NCBI RefSeq assembly: GCF_900113435.1
Contig: NZ_FOPG01000003.1
Span: 248,001-312,000, forward strand
Origin: Sulfitobacter dubius
Lineage (GTDB): Bacteria; Pseudomonadota; Alphaproteobacteria; Rhodobacterales; Rhodobacteraceae
Direction: 5' to 3'
Length of the DNA: 64,000 bases
A program made the translations under genes and the position numbers. A model generated the notes under the pieces. That model saw only the letters and a program-made list of their open reading frames with translations, was not told the origin of the DNA and did not search any database. This document shows positions 9,094 to 16,067 of this stretch, in pieces (position 1 is the first letter of the stretch; every line of letters starts with the position of its first letter).

Positions 9094-9263
9094 GGGCGGT
9101 TTGCGGACCTTCGCCGCGGTAAGCATCAAGGTCCGCTGTGTCCAAAATCATACGCCGCCAAAACCTTGCTTAGTGCGGTTGCCGGCAGAATTTTCCTTCA
9201 CTGGGATCAGTAATAGCGGCACGTAAAATTTCGCCTGCTGAGCACCGAATTTCCACGCTGGAT

Positions 9264-9758
9264 TCAGCATTTGGGATTGGTTGGCATTCCTTCGTTTTCT
9301 GCGACTTGGATCGAAAAGATTTCCTTTTTACTTTTCAGGCTCTGTCCAAATGCGCCTGCGCGTGTGGCATCACCTGGCTTGATCTGAGCAGAATAAAGGT
9401 GCCGGAGTTGCATTTCTGAGTATCCATCAGCTTCCATGACCATTTGGATCATAGGATCCGCCAGCATCTCTTCAAGAAACAGCGTTGAAAGCTGCGTCCC
9501 AGTCTTTTTGTCTCTTGCCTGCGCTTGATCAAGGTCTGCCAGTGATAGGGTCAAGGTTCTTGCAAGACCCGGATGAGATGCCAGAGGTTGTAGTTTCACT
9601 ATCACAGAGGCCTTCCAGCTGCCGGGACTTTGGTGGGCAGGGGGCGGGTGCAATTCGGTTTCTATTTCATACTCACCTTCCGGCAACGTTTCATCGTGCC
9701 CCGGGACCCTAAAAGGTTTGGATAGGACAATGACGCTTCTGCTTGTAAGGCTTTCCAT
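9264..9758 (-). CDS. Hypothetical protein, paralogue of the 10274-10588 product
   Basis: This 164-residue cytoplasmic protein has no recognised domain. Its N-terminus (strand, then F-R-V-P-G, then L-P-E-G-E-Y-E-I-E-T-E) parallels that of the 104-residue product of 10274-10588, where F-x-x-P-G, L-P-A-G-x-Y-E-V and E-E appear in the same order. The C-terminal half is extra and carries polar helices. No signal peptide is present. It is transcribed in the same direction as the two genes at 9.9-10.6 kb, so the three may form one unit. Function is unknown. Confidence 0.65.
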   Translation of the reverse strand: MESLTSRSVIVLSKPFRVPGHDETLPEGEYEIETELHPPPAHQSPGSWKASVIVKLQPLASHPGLARTLTLSLADLDQAQARDKKTGTQLSTLFLEEMLADPMIQMVMEADGYSEMQLRHLYSAQIKPGDATRAGAFGQSLKSKKEIFSIQVAENEGMPTNPKC

Positions 9759-9887
9759 TTATTTGTTCCTCTGAATGGTTCCATACTGAACGACTCCTCC
9801 TGGCCAGGGATAAGATGCTCGTAGCCTTACTGTCGATGGCAGCGATTACCGCTGACGCTGGACTGGTGGAAAGAACGTAAGCGATGC

Positions 9888-10277
9888 TTAGCCGCCATCT
9901 GCCAACGCGTTTATGGCGTCAGGTGACCGACGATCAATATCGAGCGCGGCAAGGCAGCCGTTTGCGAGATCTTGATCTGGGGTGTCGGTTCCTGGCACGG
10001 TGGCCCAGCCAAATGCCATAAGAGCATCGCGCTTCCGCACGGATGGGGCCGCCCGAATGGTAGCCAATTTCGTTGACCGATCCGGGTCGCCCTCGGCCAA
10101 GTAGAGGCAAACAGGCACCATGGATGCAACAACGTTGTTGTGAGACAGAACGCGCGCTCTCGCAACTGCGGTTCCGTCGGTTACCCAACCGCCCCATGTA
10201 AAGCCGACGATGCTGGCAAGCACAGCACCTATGAGTGCACCGTAAATGCCCGGCCTTAACCATACAAGGGTTGTCAT
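9888..10277 (-). CDS. Hypothetical membrane-anchored protein
   Basis: This 129-residue protein has one N-terminal hydrophobic segment (IYGALIGAVLASIVGFTWGGW, about residues 11-31), probably a membrane anchor or uncleaved signal. A mostly periplasmic domain with two cysteines follows, about residues 57 and 108. Its ATG overlaps the stop of the upstream 104-residue gene by four bases, which indicates translational coupling. No domain is recognised; the anchored domain with helical repeats resembles small envelope proteins common in Rhodobacterales. Confidence 0.7.
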   Translation of the reverse strand: MTTLVWLRPGIYGALIGAVLASIVGFTWGGWVTDGTAVARARVLSHNNVVASMVPVCLYLAEGDPDRSTKLATIRAAPSVRKRDALMAFGWATVPGTDTPDQDLANGCLAALDIDRRSPDAINALADGG

Positions 10278-10588
10278 TTCGAGTCCTCCGGCAGAGGCAG
10301 TGCTGCGCCGCTGTGTCCGTTCGTTTTGTGGGTGGCGTCATCACGCCTGAGCGCCTCGAAGAGAGCTCTTTCGGTCGTTTCCCACAAGTCAACTTGGCCC
10401 GAGCGCGCTCCCTTTTGTCGCACGAGCAAGTAGGTTGTTTTCCGCTGCCAGGTTTCGAATGTAGGACCCTGTAAGCATTCCTCCTCTATGAGGACTTCAT
10501 AAGGGCCAGCGGGAAGCACCTGCGCGTTGCCCGGCAAACAAAATACATTCGAGAACTCCAATGTAAATTTAGACGACCGCAGGTTCAT
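10274..10588 (-). CDS. Hypothetical protein, short paralogue of the 9264-9758 product
   Basis: This 104-residue soluble protein has a predicted beta-rich N-terminal half (strand, F-C-L-P-G, L-P-A-G-P-Y-E-V, E-E-E-C) and a polar C-terminus. The N-terminal pattern matches the product of 9264-9758. It is the first gene of a leftward unit and is coupled to the membrane-anchored protein that follows by an ATGA overlap. No signal peptide or catalytic motif is visible, and no function is assigned. Confidence 0.65.
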   Translation of the reverse strand: MNLRSSKFTLEFSNVFCLPGNAQVLPAGPYEVLIEEECLQGPTFETWQRKTTYLLVRQKGARSGQVDLWETTERALFEALRRDDATHKTNGHSGAALPLPEDSK

Positions 10589-10909
10589 ATTAAGATTCCG
10601 AGATAAAGGCAGGCCCTTATCGACCCCGTCACCGGAACGCTCCCAAGGTTAAGGGGCGTAGTGCTTACGCCAGTCCGTCAACAATACGCCCCATGTGCGA
10701 TCAAAGTACTGATGTAGGTTAGCGCCCACCTTCGAAAGACAATCCGGATGGGCTGTAAGCAAGTGCTGAGATAGGTCCTGACCTCCACTGATCTATGTTT
10801 GGGCGGCGGCGTCGATCCGAGATTACAATCAACCAGATTGGGGCTTTCAGCGCCACGCCTCTGAACCATAATTTGAGCGCGCAGCACGACATCATAGGAA
10901 GGAGTTCCC
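10589..10909. other. Divergent intergenic region
   Basis: About 320 bases separate the leftward hypothetical operon from the rightward one and must carry both promoters. A good AAGGAG site is present just before ATG 10910. I see no gene and no clear palindromic operator. Confidence 0.4.
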
Positions 10910-11335
10910 ATGTTGAACCACAGCAACAGCCTCTACCCACATCCGCCTGATTTCGAGCAGTTTCTCTATTCGCCAGTCGGAAAGGACCGGAACAGCAACG
11001 TCGTGACGGTTCTCTCGGCGCTGGCGAGGCTTGATCTTGATCGTTGGGCGGAAACTGCGGCGCTTGTCTCAATGGACCACTGCGCGGCACGAGTAAGGCT
11101 GGCCCAGTTACTGTCTCAACTTCGGGATGTGCCTGGGCTGAAACGTAGCGCTGGCCAAGTGGCGCAGGATTTAAGTCTCTTGCTTCCCGACCGCCAGGCG
11201 CCCGGCCCAAGACCCTCTAAGAAGGAGCTCGCTCAGGGCCAACAGGTAACTATCATTGTGATCTGGTCCCTACTCGCGCTCGTATTGTTTATGGTCCATT
11301 TTCTGTCGATCACCATATGGGGCGTGGCCGAATGA
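10910..11335 (+). CDS. Hypothetical protein with C-terminal membrane segment
   Basis: This 141-residue protein has a soluble helical N-terminal region with a repeated leucine-rich pattern (VLSALARLDLD, AQLLSQLRDV). A single hydrophobic segment near residues 113-133 follows, ahead of a very short tail. The layout is a cytoplasmic domain anchored by a C-terminal helix. A strong ribosome site (AAGGAG) precedes ATG 10910. The stop overlaps the next start (ATGA), so it is coupled to the NTF2-like gene. Function is unknown. Confidence 0.75.
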   Translation: MLNHSNSLYPHPPDFEQFLYSPVGKDRNSNVVTVLSALARLDLDRWAETAALVSMDHCAARVRLAQLLSQLRDVPGLKRSAGQVAQDLSLLLPDRQAPGPRPSKKELAQGQQVTIIVIWSLLALVLFMVHFLSITIWGVAE

Positions 11336-11745
11336 CCATTCCTTTGCCAAACCCTCCAGTGCTCAGTCACATTGCGCATAAGACGGGCACAGTATCGCCC
11401 ATAGATAAAACGACGCTTTGGGACATGGAAGAGCGCTTCTGGACCAGCGATGCAGCCAGCGCCCAAACAACGACAGCGACGAATGCCATTATGATTTTTC
11501 CTTATCCGCCGGGTATTTTACAGGGCGATCAGATTTGGGAACATATCAAAGTGCGAACTGGCTGGCGTTCTATCGCCATGTCTGAACGCCGCGTAATGCG
11601 CTGTGGTGAGGTCGCCATGCTCAGTTACCGCGTGTCCGCCGAGAAGGCCGAGGTACCGATCTATGAGGCCTTTTGCGCTTCCACCTACCTCTACGACGCA
11701 GCGAGATGGCTGCGCGTCTCACACCAGCAAACTCCCGTGGCATGA
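11332..11745 (+). CDS. NTF2-like/DUF4440-type protein
   Basis: This 137-residue protein matches the small cone-shaped NTF2/DUF4440 fold: an LWDMEERFWTSDA helix, a strand with MIFPYPPGILQGDQIW, a WRSIAMSERRVMRCGEVAMLSYRV hairpin and a final RWLRVSHQQTP strand. The ATG at 11332 overlaps the upstream stop, and an in-frame ATG at 11317 inside the upstream gene is less likely. The fold serves enzymes, ligand-binding proteins and immunity proteins, so no reaction is claimed. Confidence 0.75.
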   Translation: MTIPLPNPPVLSHIAHKTGTVSPIDKTTLWDMEERFWTSDAASAQTTTATNAIMIFPYPPGILQGDQIWEHIKVRTGWRSIAMSERRVMRCGEVAMLSYRVSAEKAEVPIYEAFCASTYLYDAARWLRVSHQQTPVA

Positions 11746-12031
11746 TCTTGAATTATTTATGTATTCCAGCAAGTCTGGCCTCAGTTGGGCACAGTGTACG
11801 TGGACCGAATGTATGTGGTTCACCTTAACGTAGCGAAGGGTCTTTAATCTCCAGGCGGCTAACCTGCGTCAGTGCAACACCATCCCGACCGGATTAAGAG
11901 CAGATGTAGCCGCAGAAGACTCTGTAGCCCAATCATCCCGAGTTTTCGAAGAATGTGTAGATAAGTAGGCTTCAGCAGATCCGCCCGTTTATACGCCTCG
12001 TTCTTGGGAGCGTCCATGAAAGGACAAAACA

Positions 12032-12220
12032 ATGACACCCGAACAAAGCAAAACCTCCAGCAAGATGAAATTAGTAAAAGCCGCATGGGACAAGGCGCCC
12101 TCGGGTCCGAAGAAGGACGTGGCGTTCAAGCATTACCAAGCTGCCGAGAAGGCGCATACCGCTAAAAACGATGCTGAAACCAATAAAGAACTCGATGCGG
12201 TGACACACAAACTGTCGTAA
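12032..12220 (+). CDS. Small conserved hypothetical protein
   Basis: This 62-residue, lysine-rich, highly helical protein has no hydrophobic segment. The regular run of Ala, Lys and Glu (AAEKAHTAKNDAETNKELDAV) suggests a single helix or helical hairpin. A short purine-rich ribosome site (AAAGGA) lies ahead of the ATG. A strong hairpin follows 24 bases after the stop. Similar tiny proteins occur in alphaproteobacteria, but I know of no function. Confidence 0.65.
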   Translation: MTPEQSKTSSKMKLVKAAWDKAPSGPKKDVAFKHYQAAEKAHTAKNDAETNKELDAVTHKLS

Positions 12221-12244
12221 ACACCGGTTTCTGAATTAGCCAAC

Positions 12245-12276
12245 ATGGCCGCCTGCCGTGAACGGAGGGCGGCCAT
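12245..12276. terminator. Hairpin after the 62-residue gene (terminator without clear T-run)
   Basis: ATGGCCGCC at 12245-12253 pairs perfectly with GGCGGCCAT at 12268-12276, and a four-base inner stem (CCGT/ACGG) continues it. No uridine run follows, so it may act as an mRNA-stabilising 3' end rather than an intrinsic terminator. Confidence 0.5.
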
Positions 12277-12494
12277 TCACGCTTAAACATGCCTGAAGAA
12301 ACGATCAGGATCGCCCTGGACGGTTTGCGTGGCGAAGATAGCATTGTTAAGTTGTGACGCCGTGAAGGGAGTTTACGGCAGGCGGTGCCAATCGAGTGCT
12401 TACCAGAGCTGTGCTCTCGAACCATATTTCTCAGATGGGTCAACCATAACAGACGGCATCGATTTAGCATTTCAGACTATGGTAGAAATACGAA

Positions 12495-12541
12495 GCGCGA
12501 GATAAGGGTGCATCCTGATAGAGGATGAGGATATCTCGCGC
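12495..12541. ncRNA. Nested hairpin element of unknown function
   Basis: GCGCGAGATA at 12495-12504 pairs perfectly with TATCTCGCGC at 12532-12541. Inside it CATCCT (12511-12516) pairs with AGGATG (12522-12527) around a five-base loop. The element sits in a gene-free stretch of about 500 bases (12221-12717) between small genes, so it is not explained as a leader or terminator. It could be a small RNA, a processed 3' end or a DNA structure recognised by a recombinase. Transcription is not shown. Confidence 0.35.
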
Positions 12542-12717
12542 CCCATGAGAGATTAAAAAATCGTTGTGGTCCGAAATTCATGAACACATGACATTTAAGC
12601 ACTCTGCGAACCTGCAGTAATTGACGCAGGTTAGCTTTCCGTCGCTTCCTATTATCAATGAACACCCTTCACACTGAGCAGTGTGCAAATACCAATGGCT
12701 GGCAAACAGCGTCGTGT

Positions 12718-12903
12718 TCAGACTGGAAAATTGTCGAACCATTCGATTTCATCAAATAACTGATCCTTCGCCGGTTGGGCATTGTCGGCGACGACGTCCA
12801 GCCCGCGAGTTCGCTGCATGTCGAGTTCTGTGTCATCTTGGTCTAATGAAGAAAAATGCCGAGCGAGTTCAGCTATCGCATCTGGGAAATTCGAATTGGT
12901 CAT
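12718..12903 (-). CDS. Small hypothetical protein
   Basis: This 61-residue acidic protein (start M-T-N-S-N-F) has no membrane segment. The open frame extends upstream, but the ATG at 12903 is preceded by an AGAGG-type ribosome site at good spacing and gives a compact helical start (AIAELARHFSS). The C-terminus is rich in Asp, Glu, Phe and Trp. No homologue is recognised. Confidence 0.55.
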   Translation of the reverse strand: MTNSNFPDAIAELARHFSSLDQDDTELDMQRTRGLDVVADNAQPAKDQLFDEIEWFDNFPV

Positions 12904-13239
12904 GGCAGCCTCTTTTCTGATGTGAACTGGGTTTGGAGCGCGCTTCGGGGCCTGAATGGTCGTTCCGCGGTACGAAGATCGTTCGTGCATAAGTTGGTCA
13001 CAAACACAGAAAGAAAAAGTGACCACACGGACGACGTAGGAGATGCTGCACCAGAACCTCTCCGAAGAGGCTGGTGCTGAGCAAGATCTATCATTCTATG
13101 AAACGTGGTTTGCTAACACAGGTTGGGGTCTGAGCTACAACGGCATCATCTTGCTGGAACGGCCGGTAGCAAGACATGCTACTCAACAGGTCTTCAAGAG
13201 ATGCTGGCCCAGAAAAGTGGTTGCAAATGAGTAATACGC

Positions 13240-13470
13240 TTACAGTCTACGAACAGAGTTTCCGCTGGCGATGATCCTGTTGATTAAAGCGGCCACGGCC
13301 TTATGCTCTTCAATATCAGAACCGCCAGCGTTTTCATGAGTGATAGCGGCATCCCGAAGAACGCCCAAGATTTCGTGTTCCGGTAAAATATGTGCGTCGT
13401 TCAAAGCAAGCAATAAAGCTTCGGAAATTGAAAGTGCCGCAATACCTGAATTGATGCTATGCTCAGACAT
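13240..13470 (-). CDS. Small hypothetical protein
   Basis: This 76-residue protein is mostly helical. The middle (EALLLALNDAHILPEHEILGVLRDAAITHENA) and the C-terminal AALINRIIASGNSV segment are a composition seen in short alphaproteobacterial proteins of unknown role. An AAAGGCAA purine stretch precedes the ATG at 13470. It is divergent from the Crp/Fnr regulator, with only about 30 bases between the proposed starts, so the two promoters overlap the regulator's 5' region. Confidence 0.6.
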   Translation of the reverse strand: MSEHSINSGIAALSISEALLLALNDAHILPEHEILGVLRDAAITHENAGGSDIEEHKAVAALINRIIASGNSVRRL

Positions 13471-13501
13471 GTAAATTGCCTTTCAAAGCGATTGTCTCTG
13501 C

Positions 13502-14353
13502 ATGGCCTTCCTCGACCATGCTCCCCACAGACTTTCAGAAAACACACGTCCACAACCTGATCGAAATCAGTCAATTGTGCGCTTTATCAGACAAAATTTT
13601 GCGAATGAACGCGGAAGGGAGGACATCATCGAAAGCCAGCCTCTCGTCCGCAAACTGGGCGCATTTGTGGCCCTCTCAGAGACAGAATTGTGCGTACTTG
13701 ATGGTCTACATAAGCGCCGACGCACCTTCGTTTCTGGGCGCGATCTGGTCCTTCAGGGGCAACTGGATCATGCCGCATACATCCTGATTTCTGGCTGGGC
13801 CTGTTCCTACAAGCTATTGCGGACCGGTCAGCGGCAGATTATCGACTTCCAGGTTCCGGGGGATTTTCTGGGATTACGCAGTGTCGTACTACACATTTCA
13901 GATCACAGCATCATGCCTGTAACTAAGATTGAAGTGACGGAAGTGAAAGCTGTTCATCTCTTGGATGCTTTTGCGCGAACACCACGTCTTGCCACCGCTG
14001 TGCTGTGGGCCGCATCTCGTGACGAAGCCATGGTCGTAGAACATCTGGTGGGAATTGGTTGCCGCGATGCGAAGGTACGTGTGGCACATTTCCTGCTGGA
14101 ACTTGGTGCGAGGCTTACTCTCGTCGGCATGGGAACCAAGACTGGGTTTGCTTGCCCTCTAACGCAATACCACCTCGCAGATGCTCTTGGGCTGAGCGCC
14201 GTCCATGTAAACCGGGTTTTGCGGTACTTACGTGAGCAGGGATTGGTCACATTTCGCGACGACTATGTCACGTTCGATAATTATGATCTTCTGGCTGAAT
14301 TCGCTGATTTTGAATTAGCTTATTTGGATCAGGCAGGGCCGCTCCTACCGTAA
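13502..14353 (+). CDS. Crp/Fnr-family transcriptional regulator
   Basis: This regulator of about 283 residues has a cyclic-nucleotide-type sensor barrel (FVSGRDLVLQGQLDHAAYIL, then QIIDFQVPGDFLGL) and a C-terminal winged helix with HLADALGLSAVHVNRVLRYL as the recognition helix. The sensor half lacks the N-terminal Fnr cysteine cluster, so it is not an oxygen-sensing Fnr. The first 40 residues fit the family poorly, and the real start may lie downstream (a GTG near residue 26 is possible). It is divergent from a small gene and surrounded by small unknown proteins that it may regulate. Confidence 0.85.
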   Translation: MAFLDHAPHRLSENTRPQPDRNQSIVRFIRQNFANERGREDIIESQPLVRKLGAFVALSETELCVLDGLHKRRRTFVSGRDLVLQGQLDHAAYILISGWACSYKLLRTGQRQIIDFQVPGDFLGLRSVVLHISDHSIMPVTKIEVTEVKAVHLLDAFARTPRLATAVLWAASRDEAMVVEHLVGIGCRDAKVRVAHFLLELGARLTLVGMGTKTGFACPLTQYHLADALGLSAVHVNRVLRYLREQGLVTFRDDYVTFDNYDLLAEFADFELAYLDQAGPLLP

Positions 14354-14791
14354 GGTTCATTCTCATTTACTTTGCAACATGCCCCGCATCGTCTGGGAAT
14401 GCTGGCAAGGTCGCGCGGGGTGCAAAGAACTTCGGGTGGATGGCGAAATACGCAAGTGGCCATGATCGGCTTCCGCACGGGGCTGCGGCGAATGGCCGGA
14501 AACCGCCCTTCATTTTTGAAGGCCCTCACGGGCGCTGCGCAGATTGAGCAGGTGCCGCGAACTGCAGTAACGTCCGCACTGCGGGCTATCAGCCGCCGAA
14601 AATGCCGCGCGATACACGAACGGGCGGTCTGGGGAAGCCGCGTTGCGGCATTGGAAGGCTGGTTCAATGGCCGGTTAGGGCCGTTTGTTGCCCGTTTATA
14701 TTGGTACTAATCTCGTAGAATTGGGCGTCGGCGTTTCCGCGTCTATCACTAAATGTCCATCTCTCTTAGGTAACTGAACTTGGAGAGTGAA
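14354..14791. other. Intergenic region, probably decayed repeat sequence
   Basis: About 440 bases have no convincing gene. Open frames exist on both strands but have biased composition (Arg/Ala rich) and no ribosome site. The GC-rich middle (about 14500-14700) reads like the dispersed noncoding repeats seen elsewhere in this window around 20.8 and 23.8 kb. Confidence 0.35.
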
Positions 14792-15202
14792 ATGACTTTA
14801 AAGACTACGACGTACTACATCGATATTGCTGAGCACCTGAGTCCCGTTTGGTTCCGGAACGAGGCGTCGCGCATCGTTGAAACCAATTATTGGAATTTGC
14901 CGATGGCAAAATCTGGGATTTGCTATCTAAGTGGCAACGCAGGCAATTGGCGCTTGCTGTTGCCAAGCGTTCACAGAGAAGCGGTACACGAGTTTAGTCT
15001 CGTGAAACGTGCTCTGATCGAGCCGTCAATCAACATTGCGGGGCACATAGACATCGTTGCGATTGACGGCAGCACAAACCCCTACAGTGTTTGCGTCGAC
15101 AAAACTATGATCGATCGTCCGCTTGTCAGAAAGCGCAGTCGACTTTTAGTTTACACTGAACAAGGCCTTATCAGCAACGTTCCACTCAAAATTTGCAGTT
15201 AG
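14792..15202 (+). CDS. Hypothetical protein
   Basis: This 136-residue soluble protein has alternating strands and no recognised domain. ATG 14792 is preceded by a GGAGAG ribosome site; an in-frame codon at 14780 is less likely. The last third (MIDRPLVRKRSRLLVYTEQGLISNVPL) looks like a beta-hairpin end of a small sensor or binding domain. Base composition is lower in GC than the operons on either side. It stands alone before the TAXI remnant and the defence genes. Confidence 0.55.
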   Translation: MTLKTTTYYIDIAEHLSPVWFRNEASRIVETNYWNLPMAKSGICYLSGNAGNWRLLLPSVHREAVHEFSLVKRALIEPSINIAGHIDIVAIDGSTNPYSVCVDKTMIDRPLVRKRSRLLVYTEQGLISNVPLKICS

Positions 15203-15310
15203 GTCCAATCTGGTCCCATTCCGGGTCTTCTACGTTTCACAAGAGAATATCGCTGCTGAATTTTGTATTTTGGCGGCGACACCCGCCCTCAAACACAACC
15301 TTGCCGTTCG

Positions 15311-15535
15311 GGGGGCCAGACCGACAAGAGAGGACGGGGAGGTAAAGACATAGTCGGCCCCACGCGTGCGTACTTCCATGACGTTCTGGTTAGAGCCTTG
15401 GCTTTCTTCCACCGCAACCGAGATGTCCCCGCTGCTGTCCGCGTTCATAGCCTCGGCAAGCTCCACACCCATTTGATAGTAGGACGAACCCGATTTGACC
15501 GACTTATAGGTTACACGAGGCTCAGCACTGGCGGC
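15311..15535 (-). pseudogene. Remnant of a TAXI-family TRAP transporter receptor gene
   Basis: A minus-strand frame contains the N-terminal part of a TAXI-type TRAP solute receptor: a signal-peptide-like Gly/Ala tail (GAGGAAASA), then V-T-Y-K-S, S-S-Y-Y-Q-M-G-V, E-E-S-Q-G-S-N-Q-N-V-M-E-V and D-Y-V-F-T-S-P-S-S-L-V-G-L-A. Similarity stops there, and about 230 further residues expected in this family are absent. No valid start is visible at its 5' end. It is a gene fragment left by recombination at the edge of the defence region. Confidence 0.65.
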
Positions 15536-16067
15536 AGCCCCCCCAGCCCCACGGCCAATTCCGCGCAAATAGTTTGTCTTAAAGCATTGGGGGGTGTCCG
15601 CACCTGTAGCCATCATCGGGCAGATTCCCGAGCGTTGCTTGGTCTGATTTAATCCGCGCATTACCAACATACGTGCCGACTCTGGCTCGCAGCCCTTGGG
15701 CGCGAAACACAGGGGCAGCCAACAAACCTCGCGGATGGAGGCGAAGGACGACATTCAGGCTGAAAACTAAAATCCCTTAAATTGCTGGCGCTTGTATTTC
15801 CCAAGGGGATCAAAGTAGCGTCATGGAATAGTTTTAAGAATTTGAGAACAGCTGTTCGAGGCATGGCCCCACGGCCAAAGAGGTCTTGCGGCAAACGTAA
15901 TACTTGGCGAGTGCTTTCACGGAGCGATCTTCGACACCTCGCTGGCCGAGTGAGACAAGCCCACTCTCGCGAGTTTTTGCTAAAGTATCTTGATTCATAG
16001 AGGCAGTGTGACGAACATCGCGCTAAGCGACCCGACAAAATTAGCGCTCAAAATTTAATTTGGATTG
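15536..16067. other. Intergenic stretch upstream of the defence module
   Basis: About 530 bases have no recognised gene. The frames present have no motif or ribosome site. The promoter of the nuclease-helicase pair must lie in the right-hand part, which becomes AT-rich just before position 16068. Confidence 0.35.

Noticed and set aside
12162..12470. 102-codon minus-strand frame over the 12.2-12.5 kb region
   Set aside because: It crosses the 3' end of a supported small gene and the hairpin at 12245, has no motif, and its residue mix is atypical.
13043..13234. Possible 63-residue protein between small genes
   Set aside because: No purine-rich site or recognisable pattern is present, and the frame is short enough to arise by chance.
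14372..14710. Possible 112-residue protein after the Crp/Fnr gene
   Set aside because: There is no ribosome site, the composition is Arg/Ala rich, an equally long frame exists on the other strand, and the sequence resembles dispersed noncoding repeats.
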